Shown: positions 6,547-11,910 of the stretch, piece by piece
Position numbering within the stretch: the first letter of the stretch is position 1
Layout: the number at the start of each line of letters is the position of its first letter
Assembly: GCA_964372275.1 (NCBI GenBank)
Contig: CAYJRR010000136.1
Location: forward strand, 1 to 11,910
Source of the DNA: CAYJRR01 sp964372275 [NCBI: uncultured bacterium]
Lineage (GTDB): Bacteria; CAYJRR01
DNA length: 11,910 nt
Direction: 5' to 3'
The notes under the pieces: generated by a model
The model's database searches: none
The model's input: only the letters and a program-made list of their open reading frames with translations
Told to the model about the DNA's origin: nothing
Made by a program: the position numbers and the translations under genes

Positions 6547-8024
6547 TGGACGCGTCCCAACCGAAGAAACTCTCCCTCCGAACGCTCAACGTGGCGTCGG
6601 CCGTGCTGCTGGGGGCCCTGATCGCCGGTCACGCGGTGGCGCTCGTCTGGACGTCCCGGGCCGTTCGGCGCGCGTCGGTGAGCCTGGAGCGCGATGTGGC
6701 CTCGGTCGAGGCGACCCATCAGCTCGAGCGGACGGTACGCGAATATCACCGGATCGGTAACGCCTGGCTGCGGACCCGTGACCCCGGCATCCGGGCGGCC
6801 CGTGCCGATCTCGAGCCGGCGTTGCGCGACCTGCGGACCGAGGTGGCGACGTTCGTCGTGGACGACGCCGAGCGAACGCTCTTCGACCGGTTCGACGCCT
6901 CGTTCGCCGAGTATCGGTCGATGCGCCAGACGATCGAGGCCCGCCACCTCCCGGTCGAGCAGGTCGTGATGGCGGTCCACCCGTCGTTCGACCGGTCGCT
7001 GGCGGCGGTAGCCGAGCTCCGGCGCGTGAAGGAGTCGAAGCGGCGAACGAGCCGGGCGACCGCCGACCGAATGCTCCGTCTGCAGAACCGCGTCGTGCTC
7101 GGCTCCGCGCTCCTCCTGCTCCTGGGATTGGCGGTCGTGGCATCGGGCATCCACCGTCTCATTCTGCGGCCGATTCTGAATCTCCAGGAGGCGGTCCGGC
7201 AGTTCCGGTCGGGCGCGCCCGGCGTCCAGGTGTCGGGTGGCGTCCTCGCGGAGACGCACGAGCTGGCCGACCGCTTCAACGAGATGACGGCGTCGATCGG
7301 CGAGCAGCGCCAGGACCAGCTCACCTTCCTGGCCGCCGTCGCCCACGACCTTCGCAACCCACTCTCGGCCCTCAAGTTGATCGTGCAGACCCTCGAGCGC
7401 GACCCGGCCCTGGCGACGCCCGACCGATTCCGGCGACTCGATCGTCAACTCGACCGCCTCACCCGGATGGTCGGCGATCTCCTCGACGCCACGCGGATCG
7501 AATCCGGGCACCTCGAGCTCGCGCTCGAAGAGTTCGATCTTCGTACCGTCGCGCAGTCGATGGTCGATCTCTACGGTCCCACGACGACGCACCGTCTGAC
7601 GTTGACGGCGCCGGAACGACCGCTCTTCGTCCGCGGCGATCCGCTCCGGCTCGAGCAGGTCGTCGGCAACCTCCTCAGCAACGCCATCAAGTACTCCCCG
7701 GCCGGCGGTCCCGTCGACGTTGTCCTCGCGGCCGCGGGGGCCGATGCGACGCTCTCGGTGTCGGACCGGGGTCCCGGCATCGCGCGCGAGGAGTTGCCGG
7801 CCCTGTTCCTTCCGTTCCGCCGGCGGCCGGCGAACGCGTCGATCCGGGGCGTAGGTCTCGGGCTTTCGATCGTGCGGCGGATCGTCGACGCGCACGGCGG
7901 CCGGATCGAGGTCGAAAGCGAGCCGAACGCCGGCTCGACCTTCCGGGTGCGGCTGCCGCTCGCGGTCCGCGCCGGCCGGGAGACCGAGGTCCGACCCGCA
8001 CCCGAGGAGTCGGCGCACCCGTGA
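6546..8024 (+). CDS. Membrane-bound sensor histidine kinase (HAMP, HisKA, HATPase)
   Basis: This is an inner-membrane two-component sensor that autophosphorylates on histidine and passes the phosphate to an unknown response regulator. From GTG 6546 it has 492 residues. Transmembrane segment 1 is at about 17-35. A largely helical extracytoplasmic region (about 36-182) resembles four-helix-bundle sensor domains, with no identifiable ligand site. Segment 2 is at about 183-201, followed by HAMP (about 202-254). The H-box AHDLRNPLSALK has the phospho-acceptor at H267. The N-box is VGNLLSNAIKYS, the G1 box DRGPGI starts at D407, and the G2 box GVGLGLS is at 435-441. GTG 6546 is chosen for the charged tail directly before the first membrane helix. 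An in-frame TTG at 6492 with AAGGA upstream would add 18 residues. No response regulator gene is in the window, so it is an orphan kinase here. It converges on the next gene with a 4-base gap. Confidence 0.93.
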   Translation: MDASQPKKLSLRTLNVASAVLLGALIAGHAVALVWTSRAVRRASVSLERDVASVEATHQLERTVREYHRIGNAWLRTRDPGIRAARADLEPALRDLRTEVATFVVDDAERTLFDRFDASFAEYRSMRQTIEARHLPVEQVVMAVHPSFDRSLAAVAELRRVKESKRRTSRATADRMLRLQNRVVLGSALLLLLGLAVVASGIHRLILRPILNLQEAVRQFRSGAPGVQVSGGVLAETHELADRFNEMTASIGEQRQDQLTFLAAVAHDLRNPLSALKLIVQTLERDPALATPDRFRRLDRQLDRLTRMVGDLLDATRIESGHLELALEEFDLRTVAQSMVDLYGPTTTHRLTLTAPERPLFVRGDPLRLEQVVGNLLSNAIKYSPAGGPVDVVLAAAGADATLSVSDRGPGIAREELPALFLPFRRRPANASIRGVGLGLSIVRRIVDAHGGRIEVESEPNAGSTFRVRLPLAVRAGRETEVRPAPEESAHP

Positions 8025-8028
8025 CGCT

Positions 8029-9051
8029 CTAGGCCAAACCGGCGTTGAGCGGGGGACCGATCAGCCGGGTGGCGGCGACCGGCAGCCGTTTCCAGAGCTC
8101 GATCCAGGGTCGATAGCGCGGATTCATCGGGTTCAGGTCGGGGAGCGCCGCCCCCTCCGGCAGGAGGTACTGGTAGGCGAGCGGTTCGGGCGCGATCCCC
8201 CAGTGGCTCTTGGCGTCGAAGGCGCCGGTCCCGCGCTTGCTGCGTCCGAGATCGTAGGTGTCGCAGCCGCGCTCGTGCGCCATTCGCAGGATCCGACCGT
8301 AGAGGGCGACCTGCGTACGAACCTTGTAGTTCTCGCGCGGCACGGCGGTGTAGAACGACATCAGCGTGCGCCCGGCCTGGAACAGCATCGCCGCGCCGAG
8401 CCACTCCCCCTCCTGGCGCGCGCCGAGAAGCACGCCGCGCGCGCCGAGGTTGCGGCGTAGCGATTCGAACCAGCGGAAGGGGAACGGCGGTGTTCCGTGC
8501 GTCCGGAGCGCGCGGAGATGCAGCCGGTAGAAGGTCGAAAGGTCGATCCCCTCGTCGAAGCGGAACTTCGATTCGGCGCGACGCAGCTCCTGGCGCATCT
8601 TGGTCGTCAGGCGCCGCATCGTCGAGTCGAGGTCGGGTCCGAGCGGCAGGCGGAAGGTGACGTAGAGCCCCTCCTTGGTCGGGGCCGAGAGGATCGCCGC
8701 TCGCCGGCTCTTCAACTCCACGTAGGCGGCGCGGCGGTCGCCGGCGAGCCGACGGGCGGCGTCGGCGAGCGCGTCGGCCGCCGCCGCGCCGTCGGCGAGG
8801 ATCCCACCGTAGGTTCCGAAGGCGGTCGACACCAGCCGACTCCCGAAGAGGAGGCTCCTCACGTGGAACAGCGGCAGGACCCCGATCGTCCGACCGTCCA
8901 TCCGCGCCGCGAGCAGGATCGCCTCGTGCCCGTAGGTCTCGCGCACCGACTGCGTCCAGGCCGATTCGTGGAAGATCGAGCCGTCGGGATGGCGGCGCAC
9001 GTAGTCGTCCCAGGAGGCATCGCCGGGTGGGGCAGCGGAGACGATTTCCAT
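8029..9051 (-). CDS. FemAB/GNAT-like protein, PEP-CTERM/exosortase-associated type
   Basis: This 340-residue soluble protein belongs to the FemAB-related acyltransferase group often found with exosortase/PEP-CTERM and exopolysaccharide loci. Evidence is the C-terminal GNAT-like half with YDLGRSKRGTGAFDAKSHWG (266-285) followed by EPLAYQY. The tail NPMNPRYRPWIELWKRLP (307-324) is also typical of the group. The N-terminal half has the FHESAWTQSVRETYGHE pattern (27-43) shared by FemAB-like N-terminal domains. Members probably transfer an amino-acyl or acyl group during envelope or exopolysaccharide assembly, but the reaction is not established. No exosortase, glycosyltransferase or PEP-CTERM substrate gene is in the window. 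The ATG lacks a Shine-Dalgarno. A weak TAGATC -10-like hexamer ends 7 bases upstream of it, with TTGCCC 16 bases further upstream, which would give an almost leaderless transcript. The gene is divergent from glpX and convergent with the kinase. Confidence 0.85.
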   Translation of the reverse strand: MEIVSAAPPGDASWDDYVRRHPDGSIFHESAWTQSVRETYGHEAILLAARMDGRTIGVLPLFHVRSLLFGSRLVSTAFGTYGGILADGAAAADALADAARRLAGDRRAAYVELKSRRAAILSAPTKEGLYVTFRLPLGPDLDSTMRRLTTKMRQELRRAESKFRFDEGIDLSTFYRLHLRALRTHGTPPFPFRWFESLRRNLGARGVLLGARQEGEWLGAAMLFQAGRTLMSFYTAVPRENYKVRTQVALYGRILRMAHERGCDTYDLGRSKRGTGAFDAKSHWGIAPEPLAYQYLLPEGAALPDLNPMNPRYRPWIELWKRLPVAATRLIGPPLNAGLA

Positions 9052-9068
9052 GGAGACAGATCTAGGAA

Positions 9069-9082
9069 CCGCCGGCCGGCGG
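9069..9082. promoter_or_regulatory. Perfect 14-bp palindrome in divergent intergenic region
   Basis: CCGCCGGCCGGCGG is its own reverse complement. It lies 18 bp upstream of the FemAB-like gene start and would sit in the spacer of that gene's putative weak promoter (TTGCCC at 9086-9081, TAGATC at 9064-9059 on the minus strand). It could be an operator for a dimeric repressor. GC-only palindromes are common by chance in this composition, so the call is tentative. Confidence 0.25.
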
Positions 9083-9097
9083 GCAACGCGCCGTCGA

Positions 9098-9127
9098 TTG
9101 CCAGGGCGATGCGCACTGGGCTATATA
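9098..9127 (+). promoter_or_regulatory. Sigma70-like promoter for glpX
   Basis: A -35 TTGCCA (9098-9103, five of six to TTGACA) is followed by an 18-bp spacer and a -10 TATATA (9122-9127, four of six to TATAAT). The -10 is a rare AT-only patch in very GC-rich DNA. The predicted start near 9134 leaves a leader of about 18 bases that contains the glpX Shine-Dalgarno GGAGG (9141-9145). Confidence 0.6.
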
Positions 9128-9131
9128 GCCC
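9118..9131. promoter_or_regulatory. Perfect 14-bp palindrome over the glpX -10 box (candidate operator)
   Basis: GGGCTATATAGCCC is a perfect palindrome centred on the -10 hexamer of the putative glpX promoter. A dimeric regulator bound here would block RNA polymerase directly. The alternating TATATA core is self-complementary, so part of the symmetry comes with the -10 box; the flanking GGGC/GCCC arms are the extra signal. No regulator gene is adjacent. Confidence 0.4.
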
Positions 9132-9151
9132 GCTCCCTCCGGAGGCTCCCG

Positions 9152-10105
9152 ATGGACCGCAACCTGGCGCTCGAGTTCGTACGCGTCACCGAAGCGGCCG
9201 CCATGAACGCGGCGCGTCTGATGGGACGCGGAAACGAGAAGGCCGCCGACCAGGCCGCGGTCGACGCCATGCGCCGCACCCTCGACTCGATCGACATCGA
9301 AGGGACGGTGGTGATCGGAGAGGGGGAGCGGGACGAGGCGCCGATGCTCTACATCGGCGAGTCGGTCGGCAACCGCAAGGGCCCCAAGGTCGACATCGCG
9401 CTCGACCCGCTCGAGGGAACGACGCTCACGGCCACCGGGGGACCGAACGCGCTCGCCGTCATCGCCATCGCCGAGAAGGGCGGGTTCCTGCACGCCCCCG
9501 ACACCTACATGGAGAAGATCGCGGTCGGTCCGGCGGGGAGGGGCGCGATCTCGATCGACGCCAGCCCGACGGAGAATCTGCGCGAGCTGTCGAAGGCGAT
9601 GAAGACCGCCGTCGAGGACCTGACGGTGGTGATCCTGAACCGGCCGCGCCACGAAGAGATCATCCGCGAGGTGCGGGAAACCGGCGCCCGGATCAAGCTG
9701 ATCACCGACGGCGACATCTCGGCGGCGATCGCCACCTGCCTGCCGAGCTCCGGCGTCGACCTCCTGATCGGGATCGGCGGCGCGCCGGAAGGGGTGATCG
9801 CCGCGGCGGCGCTGCGCTGCATGGGGGGCGCGATCCAGGGACGCCTCAAGTTCCGCAACGAAGGGGAGCGGGCGCGCGCCGCGAAGATGGGGATCGCCGA
9901 CGGCGCGAAGGTCTACGACACCGACAGCCTCGCCGGCGGCAGCGTCATGTTCGCCGCCACCGGCGTCACCGATGGCGACATGCTGCGCGGCGTCCGATTC
10001 CACGGCGGCGGCGCCCGGACGCACTCCATCGTGATGCGCAGCAAGACGATGACGATCCGCACCATCGAAGCGTCGCACCAGTTCGACCGAAAGCCCGTCT
10101 ACTAG
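9152..10105 (+). CDS. glpX: Fructose-1,6-bisphosphatase class II (GlpX)
   Basis: It hydrolyses fructose 1,6-bisphosphate to fructose 6-phosphate in gluconeogenesis and related sugar-phosphate cycles; it is cytoplasmic and metal-dependent. The 317-residue protein is near the usual family length. The four acidic metal ligands known for E. coli GlpX (D33, E57, D85, E213) all occur here at the same numbers. They are in AADQAA, IGEGERDE (55-62), DPLEGT (85-90) and GGAPEG. The lithium-sensitive phosphatase-like fold is also indicated by ITDGDISAAI (184-193). The ATG at 9152 has a well-spaced GGAGG six bases upstream and a putative promoter just before that. The frame is open further upstream to 9050, but that part overlaps the promoter and has no family similarity. 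It is followed 24 bp later by an SRPBCC gene, probably cotranscribed. Some class II enzymes also act on sedoheptulose 1,7-bisphosphate; the sequence does not decide this. Confidence 0.95.
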   Translation: MDRNLALEFVRVTEAAAMNAARLMGRGNEKAADQAAVDAMRRTLDSIDIEGTVVIGEGERDEAPMLYIGESVGNRKGPKVDIALDPLEGTTLTATGGPNALAVIAIAEKGGFLHAPDTYMEKIAVGPAGRGAISIDASPTENLRELSKAMKTAVEDLTVVILNRPRHEEIIREVRETGARIKLITDGDISAAIATCLPSSGVDLLIGIGGAPEGVIAAAALRCMGGAIQGRLKFRNEGERARAAKMGIADGAKVYDTDSLAGGSVMFAATGVTDGDMLRGVRFHGGGARTHSIVMRSKTMTIRTIEASHQFDRKPVY

Positions 10106-10129
10106 AAAGGTCCTTCCCCGAGAACTCCC

Positions 10130-10597
10130 ATGCCGAGCGCCTCCCAGAGCATCGTCGTCAACGTCCCCCCGGACCACTTCTTCGAGACGATCACCGACTT
10201 CGCCTCCTATCCGGAGTTCATCCCGGAAACGGTCGGCGTCGAGATCCTCAAGTCCTCCAAGAAGAAGAGCGGCCGGGTCAGCGACGTCCGCTTCAGCATC
10301 AAGGTCATCAAGAGGGTCGACTACGTCCTTCGACTCACCGAGGAACCGCTCGAGCGCATGAGCTGGGAGTTGGTGGAAGGGGACCTGTTCAAGAAGAACA
10401 GCGGGAGCTGGGAGCTGAAGTCCGCGGGGAAGAACAAGACCGAGGCGACCTACACCGTCGACGTGGCGATGAACATCTTCGTTCCCCAGGCGATCACCAA
10501 CATGCTGGTCGGCTCGAACCTGCCGAAGATGCTCGGGCAGATGAAGGCGCGCGCCGAGGGGACCTGGGACAAATCGCCGGCCCGGAAGAAAGGCTAG
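10130..10597 (+). CDS. SRPBCC (START-like) family protein, polyketide cyclase/Coq10/RatA-like
   Basis: This small soluble protein of 155 residues has the helix-grip hydrophobic-pocket fold. The N-terminal pattern SQSIVVNVPPDHFFETITDFASYPEFIP (5-32) is typical of polyketide cyclase/Coq10-like members (Pfam Polyketide_cyc type). The middle has alternating strands (VRFSIKVIKRVDYVLRLT, 53-70; MSWELVEGD, 77-85). The last long helix covers about 118-143 (AITNMLVGSNLPKMLGQMKARAE), followed by a Lys/Arg tail. Members bind lipids or other hydrophobic ligands, and some bind ribosomes (RatA). The sequence does not show which applies, and no toxin or ubiquinone gene is adjacent. It starts 24 bp after glpX with only a weak AAAGG in the gap, and the two probably share a transcript. 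No T-rich hairpin terminator follows the stop. Confidence 0.85.
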   Translation: MPSASQSIVVNVPPDHFFETITDFASYPEFIPETVGVEILKSSKKKSGRVSDVRFSIKVIKRVDYVLRLTEEPLERMSWELVEGDLFKKNSGSWELKSAGKNKTEATYTVDVAMNIFVPQAITNMLVGSNLPKMLGQMKARAEGTWDKSPARKKG

Positions 10598-10675
10598 GGG
10601 GTATGGGGAAGGCCCCCAAGGAGCGGCGTGACGAGCGACTCTTCGCCGTGGCGAACGCTCCTGGCGCCCCGAAGG

Positions 10676-10681
10676 TATACT
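10676..10681 (+). promoter_or_regulatory. Putative -10 box for tRNA-Cys
   Basis: TATACT (five of six to TATAAT) ends 17 bases before the mature 5' end of the tRNA, in a GC-rich surround. No clear -35 hexamer is seen at the usual distance. The stretch 10598-10698 otherwise holds no convincing gene. Confidence 0.45.
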
Positions 10682-10698
10682 CGTTCGGACATTCACAG

Positions 10699-10773
10699 GG
10701 CACCGTACCCAAGTGGTAAGGGAGCGGTCTGCAAAACCGCCATGCACCGGTTCGAATCCGGTCGGTGCCTCCA
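10699..10773 (+). tRNA. tRNA-Cys (anticodon GCA)
   Basis: It folds into a complete cloverleaf. The acceptor stem is GGCACCG (10699-10705) with CGGTGCC (10763-10769), and the D stem is CCC/GGG (10708-10710, 10720-10722). The anticodon stem is GCGGT/ACCGC around loop CTGCAAA, with GCA at 10731-10733. The variable region is five bases (CATGC), and the T stem is ACCGG/CCGGT with loop TTCGAAT. The discriminator is U73 (10770), an identity element of cysteine tRNAs, and CCA is encoded at 10771-10773. It lies between the SRPBCC gene and an FHA protein gene, in the same direction. No T-rich terminator follows. Confidence 0.97.
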
Positions 10774-10800
10774 ACACCAAGCGGAAGCGCGAGACGATCG

Positions 10801-11910
10801 ATGGCCGAAGCCGGTTCCCACGCGAGCGCCGCCGGATCCGCCTCCTCGAGGGCGGCGTTCCTGCGCATCCGGCGCGGCGACCGCGTCCTGTCCGACGTGC
10901 CGCTCGGCCGGGGCCGCTTCCTGGTCGGCGGCGGGATCACGGCGCAGCTTCGCCTGAAGAACGCCGGGCTTCCGGACGAGTGCCTGGTCCTCGACACGCA
11001 GGCGACGCCCCTTTCGGTCGAGGGGCGACTGCCGGCGGCCGACCTTCGCCTGAACGGCGCCCCGTTCCCGCCGGGCGCACCGAGGCCGCTCGCCGAAGGG
11101 GACCGCTTGGAGTTCGCGGGGCTGATCCTCGAGCTGCACGACATCGCCGTCCCCACGCCGGAGCGGCCCTCGTCGGCCGGCGCCGCCGCCCCGGGCCCCA
11201 CGGCGAAATTCACCACCGGCCGGTACGGGAGCGACGCCCCGGCGCCGGCCTCCCACGTCCCCAGCCCCCCGACGGTGGCGCCGCCCCCGCCGGCGCCATC
11301 GCCCCGGCCGCCTCCTCCCCCGACGCCGGTCCCGACGCCGCCCACCGTCGCGCCGAGGCCATCGCCGGCGGGTACGGCGTCGACGATCGATCCGCTCGCG
11401 GCGGTCCCGGTCGAGGCGTGGGAACGGACCGAGATCTCGCTCGCGATCGCCGATCCCGGCGCCGACCGCAAGACGGGTGAGACGGGGATCTCGCAGAAGC
11501 CCTGGCTCGAGTACCTCGGCGGCGAAGGGGCGGCCGACGATCGACTCACGATCGGCCGGAACGGTCTGATCGCCGGACGAAAAGGGGAGCTCGGGGTCCG
11601 ACACCCGTCGATCTCGAAGAAGCACGCGCGATTCGACTGGCGCGCCGGACGACTCGAGGTCGAGGACCTGAAGTCGACCAACGGCGTCTGGGTCAATCGC
11701 AACCGCATCGAAGGGCGGTCGGTGCTGAAGGACGGCGACGTCCTCCACCTGGGATCGGTCGAGTTCCGTGTCCACCTCCCGGCCGATCCGGACGACACGT
11801 CGCTGTCGGTCGCCACCCAGACGCGATCCACGCCGCGGCCGGTACCGGAGGGGGCAATCGTTCCCGACGGTCCCGAGCTCGCGGAGCCGACCGATCCGTC
11901 GATCGGGAAC
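10801..11910 (+). CDS. FHA-domain protein with a degenerate first FHA-like domain (3' end outside window)
   Basis: The frame from ATG 10801 is open through all 370 codons to the window edge, so the C-terminus is missing. Residues 20-115 look like a degenerate FHA domain. They have the strand pattern and RPLAEGDRLEFAGLILEL near the end, but lack the GR and SxxH phosphothreonine-binding residues. Residues about 116-205 are a Pro/Ala-rich linker with runs of prolines (159-180). Residues about 232-327 are a canonical FHA domain: TIGRN (R253), PSISKKH (S272, H275), STNGVWVN (292-299, N294) and LKDGDVLHLGSVEFRVH. Such proteins recognise phosphothreonine partners of Ser/Thr kinases or scaffold secretion systems; the partner is unknown. 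There is no signal peptide or membrane helix in the visible part. The start is 27 bp after the tRNA, with only weak GGAAG (10783-10787) and GAGA upstream. No promoter is visible in that gap, so it may be read through from the tRNA. The FHA call is firm; the start is moderate. Confidence 0.88.
   Translation, partial: MAEAGSHASAAGSASSRAAFLRIRRGDRVLSDVPLGRGRFLVGGGITAQLRLKNAGLPDECLVLDTQATPLSVEGRLPAADLRLNGAPFPPGAPRPLAEGDRLEFAGLILELHDIAVPTPERPSSAGAAAPGPTAKFTTGRYGSDAPAPASHVPSPPTVAPPPPAPSPRPPPPPTPVPTPPTVAPRPSPAGTASTIDPLAAVPVEAWERTEISLAIADPGADRKTGETGISQKPWLEYLGGEGAADDRLTIGRNGLIAGRKGELGVRHPSISKKHARFDWRAGRLEVEDLKSTNGVWVNRNRIEGRSVLKDGDVLHLGSVEFRVHLPADPDDTSLSVATQTRSTPRPVPEGAIVPDGPELAEPTDPSIGN

Noticed and set aside
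5094-8018. 974-residue open frame on the minus strand across three genes
   Set aside because: It lies antisense to the thioesterase, DAHP synthase and kinase genes, which have clear family motifs. Long antisense frames are expected at this GC content, and its translation has no recognisable domain.
10597-10617. GGGGG/CCCCC inverted repeat after the SRPBCC gene as a terminator
   Set aside because: The stem is only 5 bp with an 11-base loop and no T run follows, so it does not qualify as an intrinsic terminator.
8497-10719. 740-residue plus-strand frame across the FemAB-like gene, glpX and the SRPBCC gene
   Set aside because: It runs antisense to one gene, out of frame with two others, and ends inside the tRNA. 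It is a GC-driven shadow.
10602-10719. Possible 38-residue small protein starting MGKAPKERRDERLF
   Set aside because: It has no good ribosome site, and its stop falls inside tRNA-Cys, so it is very unlikely to be a real gene.
9062-10780. 572-residue minus-strand frame opposite glpX, the SRPBCC gene and the tRNA
   Set aside because: It is antisense to well-supported genes and crosses a tRNA; the translation is compositionally biased (Arg/Asp/Val) without motifs.
10494-11831. 445-residue minus-strand frame opposite the FHA gene
   Set aside because: The plus strand encodes a textbook FHA domain with all key residues. The minus frame is Ser/Arg/Pro-rich, lacks motifs and runs through the tRNA.
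1-11910. CRISPR array, insertion sequence, prophage or defence island
   Set aside because: I saw no regularly spaced repeats, transposase, integrase, terminal inverted repeats or defence-gene motifs; the genes are core metabolism, signalling and translation.

Overview
This is a GC-rich bacterial window, mostly housekeeping genes in dense, overlapping arrangement. No ribosomal marker is present, so taxonomy is only inferred. The very high GC, the gene order and the FemAB-like exosortase-associated protein suggest a free-living, exopolysaccharide-producing Gram-negative lineage (Acidobacteriota, Myxococcota or similar); this is a low-confidence placement.

Region 1 (1-6425, + strand) is a tightly packed run. 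It holds the probable tail of an unidentified gene, then recG (DNA branch-migration helicase), hom (homoserine dehydrogenase), thrC (threonine synthase), a YbgC-type hot-dog thioesterase and a DAHP synthase (aroF type). Most junctions overlap by 1-4 bases (TGATG, TAGTG, GTGA, ATGA), so translational coupling within one operon is likely. The operon joins a DNA repair helicase to two amino-acid pathways: threonine from aspartate semialdehyde, and the first step of the shikimate pathway. Homoserine kinase (thrB), needed between hom and thrC, is not here. The DAHP synthase has unusual residues at two positions that are strongly conserved in characterised enzymes.

Region 2 (6426-9051) holds a membrane histidine kinase with no adjacent response regulator. 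It converges, with a 4-base gap, on a minus-strand FemAB/GNAT-like protein of the type associated with PEP-CTERM/exosortase systems. A perfect hairpin covers the most likely start of the kinase.

Region 3 (9052-10597) is a 100-bp divergent intergenic region with a recognisable sigma70-like promoter and two perfect 14-bp palindromes. It is followed by glpX (class II fructose-1,6-bisphosphatase, with all four expected metal ligands at E. coli numbering) and a small SRPBCC/START-like protein.

Region 4 (10598-11910) has a complete tRNA-Cys(GCA) with encoded CCA. Just 27 bp downstream begins an FHA-domain protein that runs open off the right edge. It carries a degenerate FHA-like domain, a long proline-rich linker and a canonical FHA domain. 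I see no mobile element, CRISPR array, phage gene or defence system. The points most worth following are the altered DAHP synthase active site, the tandem FHA protein and the divergent promoter region.
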